From: JAGQPD01 sp020426865
GTDB taxonomy: Bacteria; Planctomycetota; Planctomycetia; Pirellulales; Pirellulaceae
Assembly: GCA_041399065.1 (NCBI GenBank)
Contig: JAWKTN010000003.1
Span: 1,207,695-1,271,694 of the forward strand
Direction: 5' to 3'
Length of the DNA: 64,000 bases
The stretch's first letter is position 1. Every line of letters begins with the position of its first letter. Position numbers and translations under genes: made by a program. This document shows, in pieces, positions 25,733-33,919 of this stretch. Under the pieces are notes generated by a model. The model was not told the origin of the DNA and searched no databases. It was given only the letters and a program-made list of their open reading frames with translations.

Positions 25733-27370
25733 ATGGCCAAGAAAAAAGCCAAGACGGCTAAGAAGACCACCGCGACCGTTAAGAAAGCCAAGCGGAAGAC
25801 CTCGAAGAAGGCGGAGCAGCCCAAGACCACGGCGCAGCAATTGTCATCGCTCATCAAGTCAGCACGCGACATCATGCGGAAGGACAAGGGCCTCAATGGC
25901 GACTTGGACCGGCTGCCGTTGCTGACCTGGATCATGTTTCTCAAGTTCCTGGACGACCGGGAAAAGCTCGAAGAGGCCCGCGCCGGGATCGCCGGCAAGA
26001 AATACAAGCCGGCCGTCGAAGCGCCGTACCGCTGGCGTGACTGGGCGGCCACTAACGACGGCATCACGGGCGACGAGCTCATCGCGTTTGTGAACCAGGA
26101 CGAGGCTACCCGTCCCGACGGCAAACGCGGCCCCGGCCTCTTGGCCTATCTGCGGAGCCTGCGATCGACCAACGGCGACCGCCGCCGCGACGTGATCGCC
26201 ACCGTGTTCGACGGCGTGATCAACCGCATGATCTCGGGTTACCTGCTGCGGGACGTCATTAATCTGGTCGACGGCATCCACTTCGATTCGTCCGAAGAAA
26301 TCCACACGCTGGCCCGGTTGTACGAGTCGATGCTCCGCGAAATGCGCGACGCGGCGGGCGACTCGGGCGAGTTCTACACGCCGCGGCCGGTCATTCAGTT
26401 CATGGTAACCGTGACCGACCCGCGTCTGGGCGAGGTCGTGCTCGACCCCGCATGCGGCACGGGCGGCTTCCTGGCCGAGGGGTTTGCGCACCTGGAATCG
26501 CAGTGCAACCGCGCCCAGGATCGCAAGGTCTTGCAGGAACGGAGCATCCTGGGGGGCGAAGCCAAACCGCTCCCCTACATGCTCTCGCAGATGAACCTGC
26601 TGCTGCACGGCCTCGACGCGCCGGCGATCGAGTACGGCAACAGCTTGGCCGTGAAGATTACCGAGATCGGCGAGAAAGACCGCGTCGACGTCATCCTCAC
26701 CAACCCGCCGTTCGGCGGCGAGGAGGAGGCCGGCATCCGTGGCAATTTTCCAGCGGACAAGCAGACCAGCGAAACCGCGCTCTTGTTCCTGCAGCTCATC
26801 ATGCGGAAGCTGCGCAAGCCCAGCTCGTCGTCGCCCACAGGCGGCCGCGCTGCCATCGTCGTGCCCAACGGCACGCTGTTCGGCGACGGCGTCTGCGCTC
26901 GCATCAAGGAGGAGCTGCTCAAGGAGTTCAACCTCCACACGGTGGTGCGGCTCCCCAACGGCGTGTTCGCCCCCTACACGGCGATCCCCACGAACTTGTT
27001 GTTCTTCGACCGCTCCGGGCCGACCAAGGACATCTGGTACTACGAGCTCCCGTTGCCCGAGGGTCGACGCAGCTACACCAAGACCAAGCCGCTGGGGTTC
27101 GAAGAGTTCGCCGACTGCATCAAGTGGTTCCAGCTCAAGCGTCGCCGCGAGAACGACTTTGCCTGGCGGGTGTCGGCCGACGACGTGCTCCAGTACGACG
27201 ACTCCGGCGCCCTGGTCGCCTGCAACCTCGACCTCAAGAACCCGAAGAGCGCCGAGGCGATGGAGCACCTGCCGCCCGAGCAATTGGCCGAAGACATCCT
27301 GGCCAAGGAGCGGCGGATCATCGAGATCATGGAAGAGATCAAGGCCGAACTGGCGGGAGGCGTGAAATGA
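25733..27370 (+). CDS. hsdM: Type I DNA methyltransferase M subunit
   Basis: 545 aa. After a Lys/Ala-rich N-terminal tail (first ~35 residues, MAKKKAKTAKKTTATVKKAK) comes the HsdM helical domain and the N6-adenine methyltransferase core: EFYTPRPVIQFMV, DPACGTGGFL (238-247, SAM-binding motif I) and NPPFGG (324-329, catalytic motif IV). It modifies adenine in the site read by HsdS. Its stop overlaps the start of the DUF1016 gene (ATGA), so the RM genes form one operon. The histone-H1-like tail is not part of the usual HsdM and is odd. Confidence 0.95.
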   Translation: MAKKKAKTAKKTTATVKKAKRKTSKKAEQPKTTAQQLSSLIKSARDIMRKDKGLNGDLDRLPLLTWIMFLKFLDDREKLEEARAGIAGKKYKPAVEAPYRWRDWAATNDGITGDELIAFVNQDEATRPDGKRGPGLLAYLRSLRSTNGDRRRDVIATVFDGVINRMISGYLLRDVINLVDGIHFDSSEEIHTLARLYESMLREMRDAAGDSGEFYTPRPVIQFMVTVTDPRLGEVVLDPACGTGGFLAEGFAHLESQCNRAQDRKVLQERSILGGEAKPLPYMLSQMNLLLHGLDAPAIEYGNSLAVKITEIGEKDRVDVILTNPPFGGEEEAGIRGNFPADKQTSETALLFLQLIMRKLRKPSSSSPTGGRAAIVVPNGTLFGDGVCARIKEELLKEFNLHTVVRLPNGVFAPYTAIPTNLLFFDRSGPTKDIWYYELPLPEGRRSYTKTKPLGFEEFADCIKWFQLKRRRENDFAWRVSADDVLQYDDSGALVACNLDLKNPKSAEAMEHLPPEQLAEDILAKERRIIEIMEEIKAELAGGVK

Positions 27371-28548
27371 GCGGCTCCGGCGCCATCACTCCGGCCGACT
27401 TCGCCGGCTTGCTGACCGACGTCAAAGGACGCATCCAGGCGTCCCAGACACGGGCCGTGCTGGCGGTCAGCGCCGAGCTCGTTCGCCTGTACTGGGACAT
27501 AGGCCGGCTGATCGACCAGCGGCAGAAGCAGGAAGGTTGGGGCGCCGCGGTGATCCCCCGGCTGTCGGCCGAGTTGCGGAATGAACTGCCCGAACTCAAG
27601 GGTTTTTCGGAGCGGAACATCAAGTCCATGGTGGCGTTCTTCCGGGAATACTCCGACCCCGCGGCAATTGTGCAACAAGCTGTGGCACAATTGGCATCGC
27701 CCCAGAATTTGCCACAACCTGTGGCCAAAACGAGGGCTGCCGAAAAAGTGCAACAGCCTGTTGCACAAATGGCCCCGGACTCCCTGCTGTGGCGAGTTCC
27801 GTGGGGCCACCATGTGCTGCTGATGGCCAAAGTAAAGGATCTCGACGCCCGCCGCTGGTACATGGAGCAGACGCTGGCCAACGGCTGGAGCCGCAACATC
27901 CTGACGGCGCAAATCCAGGCCAACGCCCATGCTCGGCACGGCCAGGCAGTGACCAACTTCGACCAATTGCTGCCCAGCCCTCAGTCGGACCTGGCGCAGC
28001 AGGCGCTCAAGGACCCCTACGTCTTCGACTTCCTCACGCTCACCGAACCGTTCCACGAGCGCGAGCTGGAAACCGAGCTGGTCCGACACCTGGAGAAGTT
28101 TTTGCTGGAACTCGGCCAGGGGTTCGCCTTCGTCGGTCGGCAGTACCGACTCTCGGTCAGCGACGAGGACTTCTACGTCGACCTGCTGTTCTACCACCTG
28201 CGGCTGCGGGCGTTCGTGGTGATCGACCTCAAGGTGGGGCCGTTCAAGCCCGAGTACGCCGGCAAGCTCAACTTCTACTGCAACGTGGTCAACGACCAGT
28301 TGCGGCACGCCGACGATCAGCCGACCATCGGCCTGATCCTGTGCCAGACCAAGGACAACGTGCTGGCCGAGTACGCCATCGCGGGCATCGACAAGCCGAT
28401 CGGCATCTCCAGCTACGAGCTGACCCGCGCCCTGCCGGACAACCTGCAGTCCGCGCTGCCAACGGTCGAACAGATCGAAGCCGAACTGCAAGGCGCCGAC
28501 GCGGCGGCCAAGCCTGCGAAGAAGCCACGCAAGGAGGCGGACAAATGA
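27367..28548 (+). CDS. DUF1016 (YhcG-like) PD-(D/E)xK nuclease
   Basis: 393 aa, coupled by 4-nt overlaps to hsdM before it and hsdS after it. The N-terminal DUF1016_N part contains RLYWDIGRLIDQRQKQEGWGAAVI and LKGFSERNIKSMVAFFREY. A Gln/Pro/Val linker carries three related repeats (QQAVAQLASPQN, LPQPVAKTRA, QQPVAQMAPDS). The C-terminal nuclease has DEDFYVDLLFYHLRLRAFVVIDLKVGPF, with acidic and Lys residues as in PD-(D/E)xK enzymes, and AGKLNFYCNVVND. This family often rides in type I RM operons, where it may add a nuclease or regulatory function. The insertion exactly between M and S suggests functional linkage. Confidence 0.9.
   Translation: MSGSGAITPADFAGLLTDVKGRIQASQTRAVLAVSAELVRLYWDIGRLIDQRQKQEGWGAAVIPRLSAELRNELPELKGFSERNIKSMVAFFREYSDPAAIVQQAVAQLASPQNLPQPVAKTRAAEKVQQPVAQMAPDSLLWRVPWGHHVLLMAKVKDLDARRWYMEQTLANGWSRNILTAQIQANAHARHGQAVTNFDQLLPSPQSDLAQQALKDPYVFDFLTLTEPFHERELETELVRHLEKFLLELGQGFAFVGRQYRLSVSDEDFYVDLLFYHLRLRAFVVIDLKVGPFKPEYAGKLNFYCNVVNDQLRHADDQPTIGLILCQTKDNVLAEYAIAGIDKPIGISSYELTRALPDNLQSALPTVEQIEAELQGADAAAKPAKKPRKEADK
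27748..27766. repeat. Inverted repeat in DUF1016 linker
   Basis: GTGCAACA-GCC-TGTTGCAC is a perfect 8-bp inverted repeat inside the linker-coding region. A related sequence (GTGCAACAAGCTGTGGCAC) lies about 80 bp upstream, at about 27670. It may simply reflect repeated QQxVAQ codons, or bind a regulator. Confidence 0.4.
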
Positions 28549-29699
28549 GCACGAATGGATGGCCGATGACGCCGCTTGTGGAAATCGTTGACCCGGTACA
28601 GCGCCGCGTTGAAGTTCTGCCGGGGCAGTCGTATCGAACTCTGGGAGTCAAATGGTGGGGCGAAGGTGCCTACGAGCGAAAGACCATTGACGGGAGCGAG
28701 ACTGCCGTCAAGACGTTGAACGAGGTCTGCGAAGACGACTTAATCATCAACAAGATATGGGTTCGCAACGGCTCTGTGGCGGTCGTGACCGGGGATGTTG
28801 CTGGTTGTGTCGGGTCGAATGAGTTTCCGACATTCGAGTGCCGACGACATCGAGTCCTACCGCGATGGCTGCATTGGTATTCAAAGACCAGAGAGCTTTG
28901 GCAGAAATGTGACGCATTATCTCAGGGCAGTAGTGGCAAGAACCGCATTCGTCCCGAACGCTTCCTGACGATTGATGTGCCCCTCCCGCCGCTGGAGGAA
29001 CAGCAGCGGATTGTGGCCCGGATTGATTACCTCGCGGAGAGGATTGAGGAGGTCCGCGATACGAGGCAGCTGGCCGATGACGAGACGCAAGCACTCCTGC
29101 GAAGCAGATTTTCACAGTTGGTGGAGTCAGCGCCGCGGCAGCGAATGGACGACGTTGCACCGCTCACACGGCGCAAGGCCGAGATTCGAGAGGGGGAGAC
29201 TTACGCTGAGCTTGGTATCCGGTGCTTTGGAAACGGGACCTTTCACAAGCCGGCACTCGACTTTTTGTCGGTGGGCACGAAGAAGTTGTACAGCATTGAG
29301 CCCGGCGACTTGGTGTTCAGCAACGTGTTCGCTTGGGAGGGCGCCATCGCCGTCGCACAGCCGGAAGATGGCGGACGGTACGGCTCTCACCGGTTTATCA
29401 CCTGTGTGCCCGAACCAGGTGTGGCGATCGCAGACTTCCTTTGCTTCTACTTCTTGACGCCGGAAGGAATGGAACAGATCGGCGAAGCCTCCCCGGGCGG
29501 TGCGGGACGCAACAGGACGCTCGGCCTCAAGAAGCTCGCCGAGATGGAAGTTCCCGTGCCCGATTTTGAGCAACAACAAGAGTTTGCAGACTTGCTTCGG
29601 AAAGTACGACAGATGCAGCGCGAGAAAGACGCGACGGCCGCGGAACTTGATGCATTTCTTCCCTCGATCCTCGACCGCGCATTCCGAGGGGAACTGTAA
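28545..29699 (+). CDS. hsdS: Type I restriction specificity subunit S
   Basis: 384 aa, starting in the DUF1016 stop (ATGA). Two target-recognition domains (~residues 8-150 and 205-350) are each followed by a helical conserved region: PLPPLEEQQRIVARIDYLAERIEEV and PVPDFEQQQEFADLLRKVRQM. The repeated ends KNRIRPERFLTIDVPLP and RNRTLGLKKLAEMEVPVP show the internal pseudo-symmetry of HsdS. It decides which bipartite DNA site is methylated or cut. The two TRDs are dissimilar, so the site is probably asymmetric. The site itself cannot be read from sequence. Confidence 0.92.
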   Translation: MSTNGWPMTPLVEIVDPVQRRVEVLPGQSYRTLGVKWWGEGAYERKTIDGSETAVKTLNEVCEDDLIINKIWVRNGSVAVVTGDVAGCVGSNEFPTFECRRHRVLPRWLHWYSKTRELWQKCDALSQGSSGKNRIRPERFLTIDVPLPPLEEQQRIVARIDYLAERIEEVRDTRQLADDETQALLRSRFSQLVESAPRQRMDDVAPLTRRKAEIREGETYAELGIRCFGNGTFHKPALDFLSVGTKKLYSIEPGDLVFSNVFAWEGAIAVAQPEDGGRYGSHRFITCVPEPGVAIADFLCFYFLTPEGMEQIGEASPGGAGRNRTLGLKKLAEMEVPVPDFEQQQEFADLLRKVRQMQREKDATAAELDAFLPSILDRAFRGEL

Positions 29700-29700
29700 C

Positions 29701-30075
29701 ATGGCCAAGAAGAAACCCCAGCAAAGTCAGTTTGGCCAAGTCCTCCGCGATGCACGCGAAGGCCGCTACAGCTTACGGTCGTTCGCCAAGATGGTGGGCG
29801 TCAGCCCCACTTACCTGTCGCAGGTCGAACAGGGAAACGTGCAGCCACCGACCGCGGATCGCGTGAAACGCATGGCCGAAGTACTCGGCGCCAACGCTGA
29901 CGAGTGGATCGCGCTGGCAGGTCGCGTGCCAGAGGACTTGCCGGAGATCATCCACGAAGAACCAACCGAGTTCCCCGAGTTGCTCCGCGACGCACGCGGG
30001 CTGACAGCGGCGCAGCTGCAACAACTGCGAGAAGCGGCAAGAAAAATGAAGGAGGGTAACCAAGGCAATGGCTAG
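29701..30075 (+). CDS. XRE-family HTH regulator / antitoxin
   Basis: 124 aa, beginning 1 bp after the hsdS stop. The Cro/CI-type helix-turn-helix is clear (QVLRDAREGRYSLRSFAKMVGVSPTYLSQVEQGNVQPP, residues ~12-50), followed by VKRMAEVLGANADEWIALAGRVP. It overlaps the next gene, an ImmA-type peptidase, by 8 bp. In such pairs the HTH protein represses the operon or mobile element and is cleaved or inactivated by the partner after DNA damage. Here it may set expression of the RM operon or the prophage. Confidence 0.88.
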   Translation: MAKKKPQQSQFGQVLRDAREGRYSLRSFAKMVGVSPTYLSQVEQGNVQPPTADRVKRMAEVLGANADEWIALAGRVPEDLPEIIHEEPTEFPELLRDARGLTAAQLQQLREAARKMKEGNQGNG

Positions 30076-30826
30076 ACGAACACTGCAATCCAAGCCGAAG
30101 CTGCCGTACTTGACGGACAGCCACATCGAGGAAGAAGCCGCCTTGTTGCTGGCGGAGTTCGGTAACAAGCATGGACAAGTCTTGGCGCCGCCGATCCCCA
30201 TCGACGACATCGTCGACGTGTACCTGCGCTTGCGCATCGAAATGAACGACCTCCAGAACCTCTTTGGCGTTGGCGATGTCCACGGCGCATTATGGGTCAA
30301 CCAGCGAAGGGTCGAAGTCGATATGAGCCTCGACCCGGAGGTGTTCCCAGCCATGCGCGGGCGCTACCACTTCACGCTGGCGCATGAGGCCGGCCACTGG
30401 CGCCTGCACCGGCGACTATTTCAGCGAAAGGCCAATCAGCTTTCGCTATTGCCAGAGGGCGCCGAGCGCCCCGAATACGTCTGCCGCTCGACCGACCGCA
30501 ATCCCATCGAGATTCAGGCCAACAAGTTCGCCGCCGCGCTGCTGATGCCGCGCGAGATGGTCAAGCGGGCCTGGCACGAACAGCACGGCGGCATGGACCC
30601 GATCTACCTCGACGACCTGCGGGCGGTGCATCGCCAAATTCAGTCGTCTCAGCTTTTTCAGCGTTTCGGCTGCAAGCCAGACGACGACAAGGTCACGGAC
30701 GAGGAGCTGCTGGCAGATGCTAGCAGGCCGCTCGCCGACATCTTCGAGGTGTCGCCCGACGCCATGCGCATCCGGCTCGAAGGCATGCAGTTCCTGCTCC
30801 GCAAGAAGGAGCCAACTCTGTTCTAG
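30068..30826 (+). CDS. ImmA/IrrE-family metallopeptidase
   Basis: 252 aa. The HExxH zinc motif is HEAGH in RYHFTLAHEAGHWRLHR (~residues 100-115), with the downstream glutamate-bearing helix EIQANKFAAALLMPREMVK typical of ImmA/IrrE (COG2856). It overlaps the XRE gene by 8 bp. The N-terminus contains a domain with PIPIDDIVDVYLRL. The likely activity is proteolytic inactivation of the XRE repressor encoded just upstream, which would induce the element under stress. The gene ends within an intrinsic terminator. Confidence 0.9.
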   Translation: MARRTLQSKPKLPYLTDSHIEEEAALLLAEFGNKHGQVLAPPIPIDDIVDVYLRLRIEMNDLQNLFGVGDVHGALWVNQRRVEVDMSLDPEVFPAMRGRYHFTLAHEAGHWRLHRRLFQRKANQLSLLPEGAERPEYVCRSTDRNPIEIQANKFAAALLMPREMVKRAWHEQHGGMDPIYLDDLRAVHRQIQSSQLFQRFGCKPDDDKVTDEELLADASRPLADIFEVSPDAMRIRLEGMQFLLRKKEPTLF

Positions 30827-30848
30827 CTGCACGCGCAGCTATTTTTTT
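30824..30848 (+). terminator. Intrinsic terminator of the RM/ImmA operon
   Basis: TAGCTGC-ACGC-GCAGCTA (30824-30841) is a perfect 7-bp stem with a 4-nt loop followed by seven T (30842-30848). The ImmA stop codon TAG forms the first three stem bases. It separates the RM/ImmA operon from the next two-gene unit. Confidence 0.85.
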
Positions 30849-30906
30849 ACCCGCAGTGTTTCACGTTTACTGTGCGCGAGCACTGCCCAGCTAGGGAAGG
30901 TGACCC

Positions 30907-32085
30907 ATGGCATTCGATCTGAAAGCCCAACTCAAACGCCATGACAATGGACTGCTCCAGCAGCTGTTCGCCGAGCGCGAGGAACTGCTGGAAGTCGATT
31001 GGGACAACCTGACGAAATGTCAGGTCGATCCCATCGTGGCCGCAATTCGCGAACTGCCAGCATCCAAGCGCCGGCAGATTCAGGTGCTGCTACAGAGCAT
31101 CGCCAAGCTGGCCGACAACTGCGGCCTGAAGGTGATCCACGAAGAACTGTCACAGCGACATCCCAAGCTGGTGGCCACGTGGGGTGCGCTCAAGAACCGG
31201 CACGACAAAGTGCTGTGGGTGTATCTGAACGCACTGGACGCCTTCAAGGAGGCAGCCGTGTTCGCCCGCGCCGACGCACTCAGCGTGTCGCGCTATTTCA
31301 ATCGGTGGAGCCAGACGCAGTGCGACAGCTTTGAAGCGAGCCCAGAAAGGATCGAAGGATTTCAAGCAGCGCTGAAGTCGCACTACTCAAAGAGCGAGTT
31401 GCGTGGTGAACACTGTGAGGTTCATCACTACACGCGACTGAACGGCGACGAGTACTTCTTCGCGTACCTGCCCGATTGGCCGGACAATTTCATGGTGTTC
31501 AACGACGACGGCGAACTGGAGACGTTGGACGTTCCTACGGCGTTCACCAATGTGTTTGTCTACGAGCCAGCATCGGGTGCGCTGGAGATGATCGCGAGCG
31601 GTGGCAACTCCGTGCAGCAAGAGCTGCGCAAGATCTTCTACAAAGAGATGTGCAAGAAGAAGGTCGACGAAGCGGACCCCGACAAGCCCGAGTATCTGCT
31701 CGACCATTTGCTTGACCCTGCTTTCAACTTCGAGACCGAATTGGCGGATCGCATTGACACGGTCACGGTCGCCAAGGTCCTGCTCATGCCGCTGGTCGAG
31801 TGCGGTGGGCTCGACGGTCTTCAGCCACGGTTTCGTAAAGGCATGCCCTGGGCCGATGCGCTTGCGATCATTGATGACCTGCTTGCTAGCCGCGATCTGA
31901 GCCGGTCCCAGGTCTGCGTTGACGAAATCTACCTGCGGCTACAGTTCCTCGGCGAAGACGACAAACGAGGGAAAACGCTGACGTTTCGTGTGACGCCGCG
32001 TTCCAGCAACCTCAAGTCGGTAGCTGACGAGGAATACCAGGCCATAGCTGAACGGTGCCTGCGCCGTTGGGAGGTGATTCAATGA
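30907..32085 (+). CDS. Unknown protein, 392 aa, first gene of an uncharacterised pair
   Basis: ATG 30907 with GGGAAGG about 8 nt upstream. Soluble, no signal or membrane segment. Helical N-terminal half (VDPIVAAIRELPASKRRQIQVLLQSIAKLADN; LKNRHDKVLWVYLNALDAFKEA); the middle has EVHHYTRLNGDEYFFAYLPDWPDNFMVFND and FVYEPASGALEMIASGG, a beta-rich stretch; the C-terminal part has LLMPLVECGGLDGLQPRF, VCVDEIYLRLQF and KTLTFRVTPRSSNLK. I do not recognise a catalytic motif or family. It is translationally coupled to the next gene (ATGA) and sits directly after a restriction-modification island, so an accessory or defence-related role is possible but inferred only from place. Confidence 0.75.
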   Translation: MAFDLKAQLKRHDNGLLQQLFAEREELLEVDWDNLTKCQVDPIVAAIRELPASKRRQIQVLLQSIAKLADNCGLKVIHEELSQRHPKLVATWGALKNRHDKVLWVYLNALDAFKEAAVFARADALSVSRYFNRWSQTQCDSFEASPERIEGFQAALKSHYSKSELRGEHCEVHHYTRLNGDEYFFAYLPDWPDNFMVFNDDGELETLDVPTAFTNVFVYEPASGALEMIASGGNSVQQELRKIFYKEMCKKKVDEADPDKPEYLLDHLLDPAFNFETELADRIDTVTVAKVLLMPLVECGGLDGLQPRFRKGMPWADALAIIDDLLASRDLSRSQVCVDEIYLRLQFLGEDDKRGKTLTFRVTPRSSNLKSVADEEYQAIAERCLRRWEVIQ

Positions 32086-33032
32086 TTGACCCGCTGCAAC
32101 ACCTATGGCCCGCCGTGGAGGCCGTCTCGCCCGTGTTCGCGCGGGCGGCGGTCGTCCGCTGGCCGGCTGGCGCCAAAGACCAGTTGGTGGCCGCCAACCT
32201 GCTCAAGCCCCAGGGCTCAGCCACACGCATCCGCTGCCCGGAGTGCGGCCAGACCCACGTCGCTAAACCAGTGCCGCGCAAGCAGCCTGACGGCAGCGTG
32301 CGCTTCTACATCCCGTGTCCACAGCATCTCCGCGCCGAGGTGAAAGAACGCGACATCCAGCAGTGGGCCGCCAACATCGAAGGATTGGTCCACGCCCTGG
32401 CGGGTACGATGGCCCTGAACGGGAAACCCAAGGCGCTGGCGGGCGATCGCGTGTGGCGCTGCGGCCGATGGACCGAGCAAGACGTGATGCGGGACGTGTT
32501 GTTCGCACGCGGCCTCCGGCGGAAGGACGCCTTGCAGTTCCGTCGGGCGATCACGGGCGCCCACACTCCCATCGTACTTGTCGGCCACGAGGCGCCCGAC
32601 GACGACTTCTGGCAGGGTAGCGTCCCACCCATTCTGCGGCTCAGCGAGGTGGCAACGCTCGCCGACGGCAACCTAGCCATCGACGGCGCGCAAGCCCTCG
32701 GCTTAATCCGCGCGACTGAGGTGCAGAACGCGAGTGCGAAGAAGCGAGAAGGTCAGAAACAGCGAGAGTCCGTCCGCCGGGTATTGAAGCAGGAGATCAA
32801 GTCGTTGGTCACCGAGGACAATCTGGTTGCGGCCTACAAGAAGTACGGCTCCTACAACAAAGCCGTCGATGGTCTTGCCGCTGAGGGCGTCGGCACCAAC
32901 CGCTCAGCCATCGAGCGTGCCGTGAAGAAGCAAGGCGGGGCCAAAGCGGTCATGCGTCGCGACGACAGCGAGTCCGTCGTGCGCACTGTCTCGTCTCGCC
33001 GACGAGACACCCCCATAAAAAAGCGAGATTGA
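32082..33032 (+). CDS. Unknown zinc-ribbon/HTH-like protein, 316 aa, second gene of the pair
   Basis: Starts in the stop of the previous gene. Residues ~47-80 hold a possible zinc site: RCPECGQTHVAK...FYIPCPQHLR (C-x2-C, then C-x2-H). The middle contains VWRCGRWTEQDVMRDVLFARGLRRKDALQFRR. The C-terminus is basic, with SYNKAVDGLAAEGVGTNRSAIERAVKKQGG, which reads like a helix-turn-helix. Nucleic-acid binding is likely. The family is not recognised. The partner gene and coupling suggest that the two work together. Confidence 0.72.
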   Translation: MIDPLQHLWPAVEAVSPVFARAAVVRWPAGAKDQLVAANLLKPQGSATRIRCPECGQTHVAKPVPRKQPDGSVRFYIPCPQHLRAEVKERDIQQWAANIEGLVHALAGTMALNGKPKALAGDRVWRCGRWTEQDVMRDVLFARGLRRKDALQFRRAITGAHTPIVLVGHEAPDDDFWQGSVPPILRLSEVATLADGNLAIDGAQALGLIRATEVQNASAKKREGQKQRESVRRVLKQEIKSLVTEDNLVAAYKKYGSYNKAVDGLAAEGVGTNRSAIERAVKKQGGAKAVMRRDDSESVVRTVSSRRRDTPIKKRD

Positions 33033-33231
33033 TGTAAGTCGTTGAGATGCCAGCGTTTCTGATCGCACAAGTGCCGCTGTCTCAGCTGCGCACTTTCGTC
33101 AGGCGAGACACCGCAGCTGCCGGTTAGCCGTGAGGCACATAACCCGGCAGTCGAAATCGCTCGTGTGGATTCCGTGGCTGAGTCGCCACGGCGCGAAGCG
33201 TCCGCCCGCATCTGGGCACTGCGTGGTTCGC
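33033..33231. other. Leader region of the sigma-factor gene
   Basis: About 200 bp without a coding frame of note. It should hold the promoter for the downstream phage module and ends in the hairpin described next. Confidence 0.4.
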
Positions 33232-33253
33232 AGCCTCCGGTCCGGAGGCTTTT
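33232..33253 (+). promoter_or_regulatory. Terminator-like hairpin that hides the sigma-factor ribosome site
   Basis: AGCCTCCGG (33232-33240) pairs perfectly with CCGGAGGCT (33242-33250), followed by TTT and then ATG at 33254. The GGAGG in the 3' arm (33244-33248) is also the ideally placed Shine-Dalgarno, 5 nt before the start. The element could act as attenuator and translational lock at once. Structure is seen; regulation is inference. Confidence 0.65.
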
Positions 33254-33838
33254 ATGCGCAGTTCCCAACGGAACGACTTTGTACTGACGGACTATGCCCG
33301 CACCCTCATCCGCTTCAAGGCCCGCCAGCTCTGCCGGCTGCACGGATTCAGCCGGTCGGACGAGGAGGAGTTGCAACAGGACCTGTGGGTGGCTGTCGTC
33401 AAGCAGGCTGGCAACTTTGACCCGCAGCGGTCCTCGCTCGACACGTTCATCGACCGGGTCGTGAACACCCAGGTGGCGATGATCCTCCGCGAGCGGCGCC
33501 GCAAGAAGCGCGCCGAGGGGTTCCAGGCGTCGTCGCTCGACGAGTCCAAGCCGGGCGCCGACTGTAGCGAACCTCAATCGGCGAAGCTCACCGACGAAGA
33601 CCTGGCCCGTCGCCTCGGCATTGTCCGTGTCGGCGCCACGGAACGCCGGGAGACCGCCGAGGCGGTCGAAGCGGCGCTCAACGAGTTGCCCGAAGACCTG
33701 CGCGACGTCTGCCGTCGCGTGATGGAGGGCAGCATCTTGTCGGCCGCCCGCGACGGGCAAACCTCTCGGCGCCAGGTCCGCAATGCGCTGGCGCAGGCGC
33801 GTCCCTTCTTCGAGCGAGCCGGGCTCGGCGTGGAGTAA
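33254..33838 (+). CDS. Phage-encoded sigma-70-family (ECF-like) factor
   Basis: 194 aa. Region 2 is visible as KARQLCRLHGFSRSDEEELQQDLWVAVVKQAGNFDPQRSSLDTFIDRVVNTQVAMILRERRRKKR (~residues 18-82); region 4 is ALNELPEDLRDVCRRVMEGSILSAARDGQTSRRQVRNALAQARPFF. Such small sigma factors on planctomycete phage-like elements would direct host RNA polymerase to element promoters. It heads the replication module and its start is inside a regulatory hairpin. Likely targets include the paired upstream elements found at 45.7 and 47.2 kb, a testable inference. Confidence 0.82.
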   Translation: MRSSQRNDFVLTDYARTLIRFKARQLCRLHGFSRSDEEELQQDLWVAVVKQAGNFDPQRSSLDTFIDRVVNTQVAMILRERRRKKRAEGFQASSLDESKPGADCSEPQSAKLTDEDLARRLGIVRVGATERRETAEAVEAALNELPEDLRDVCRRVMEGSILSAARDGQTSRRQVRNALAQARPFFERAGLGVE

Positions 33839-33919
33839 ATCGCCGGACAGCGCTACCAGCCGCGGCATAGGTATCCAACGCGGTTGTTAAACGCCACGGG
33901 GCATCTTGGGAGCGTCGCT

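Noticed and set aside
25859..28491. Two 470-aa leftward frames over hsdM and the DUF1016 gene
   Set aside because: Antisense shadows of genes with clear catalytic motifs.
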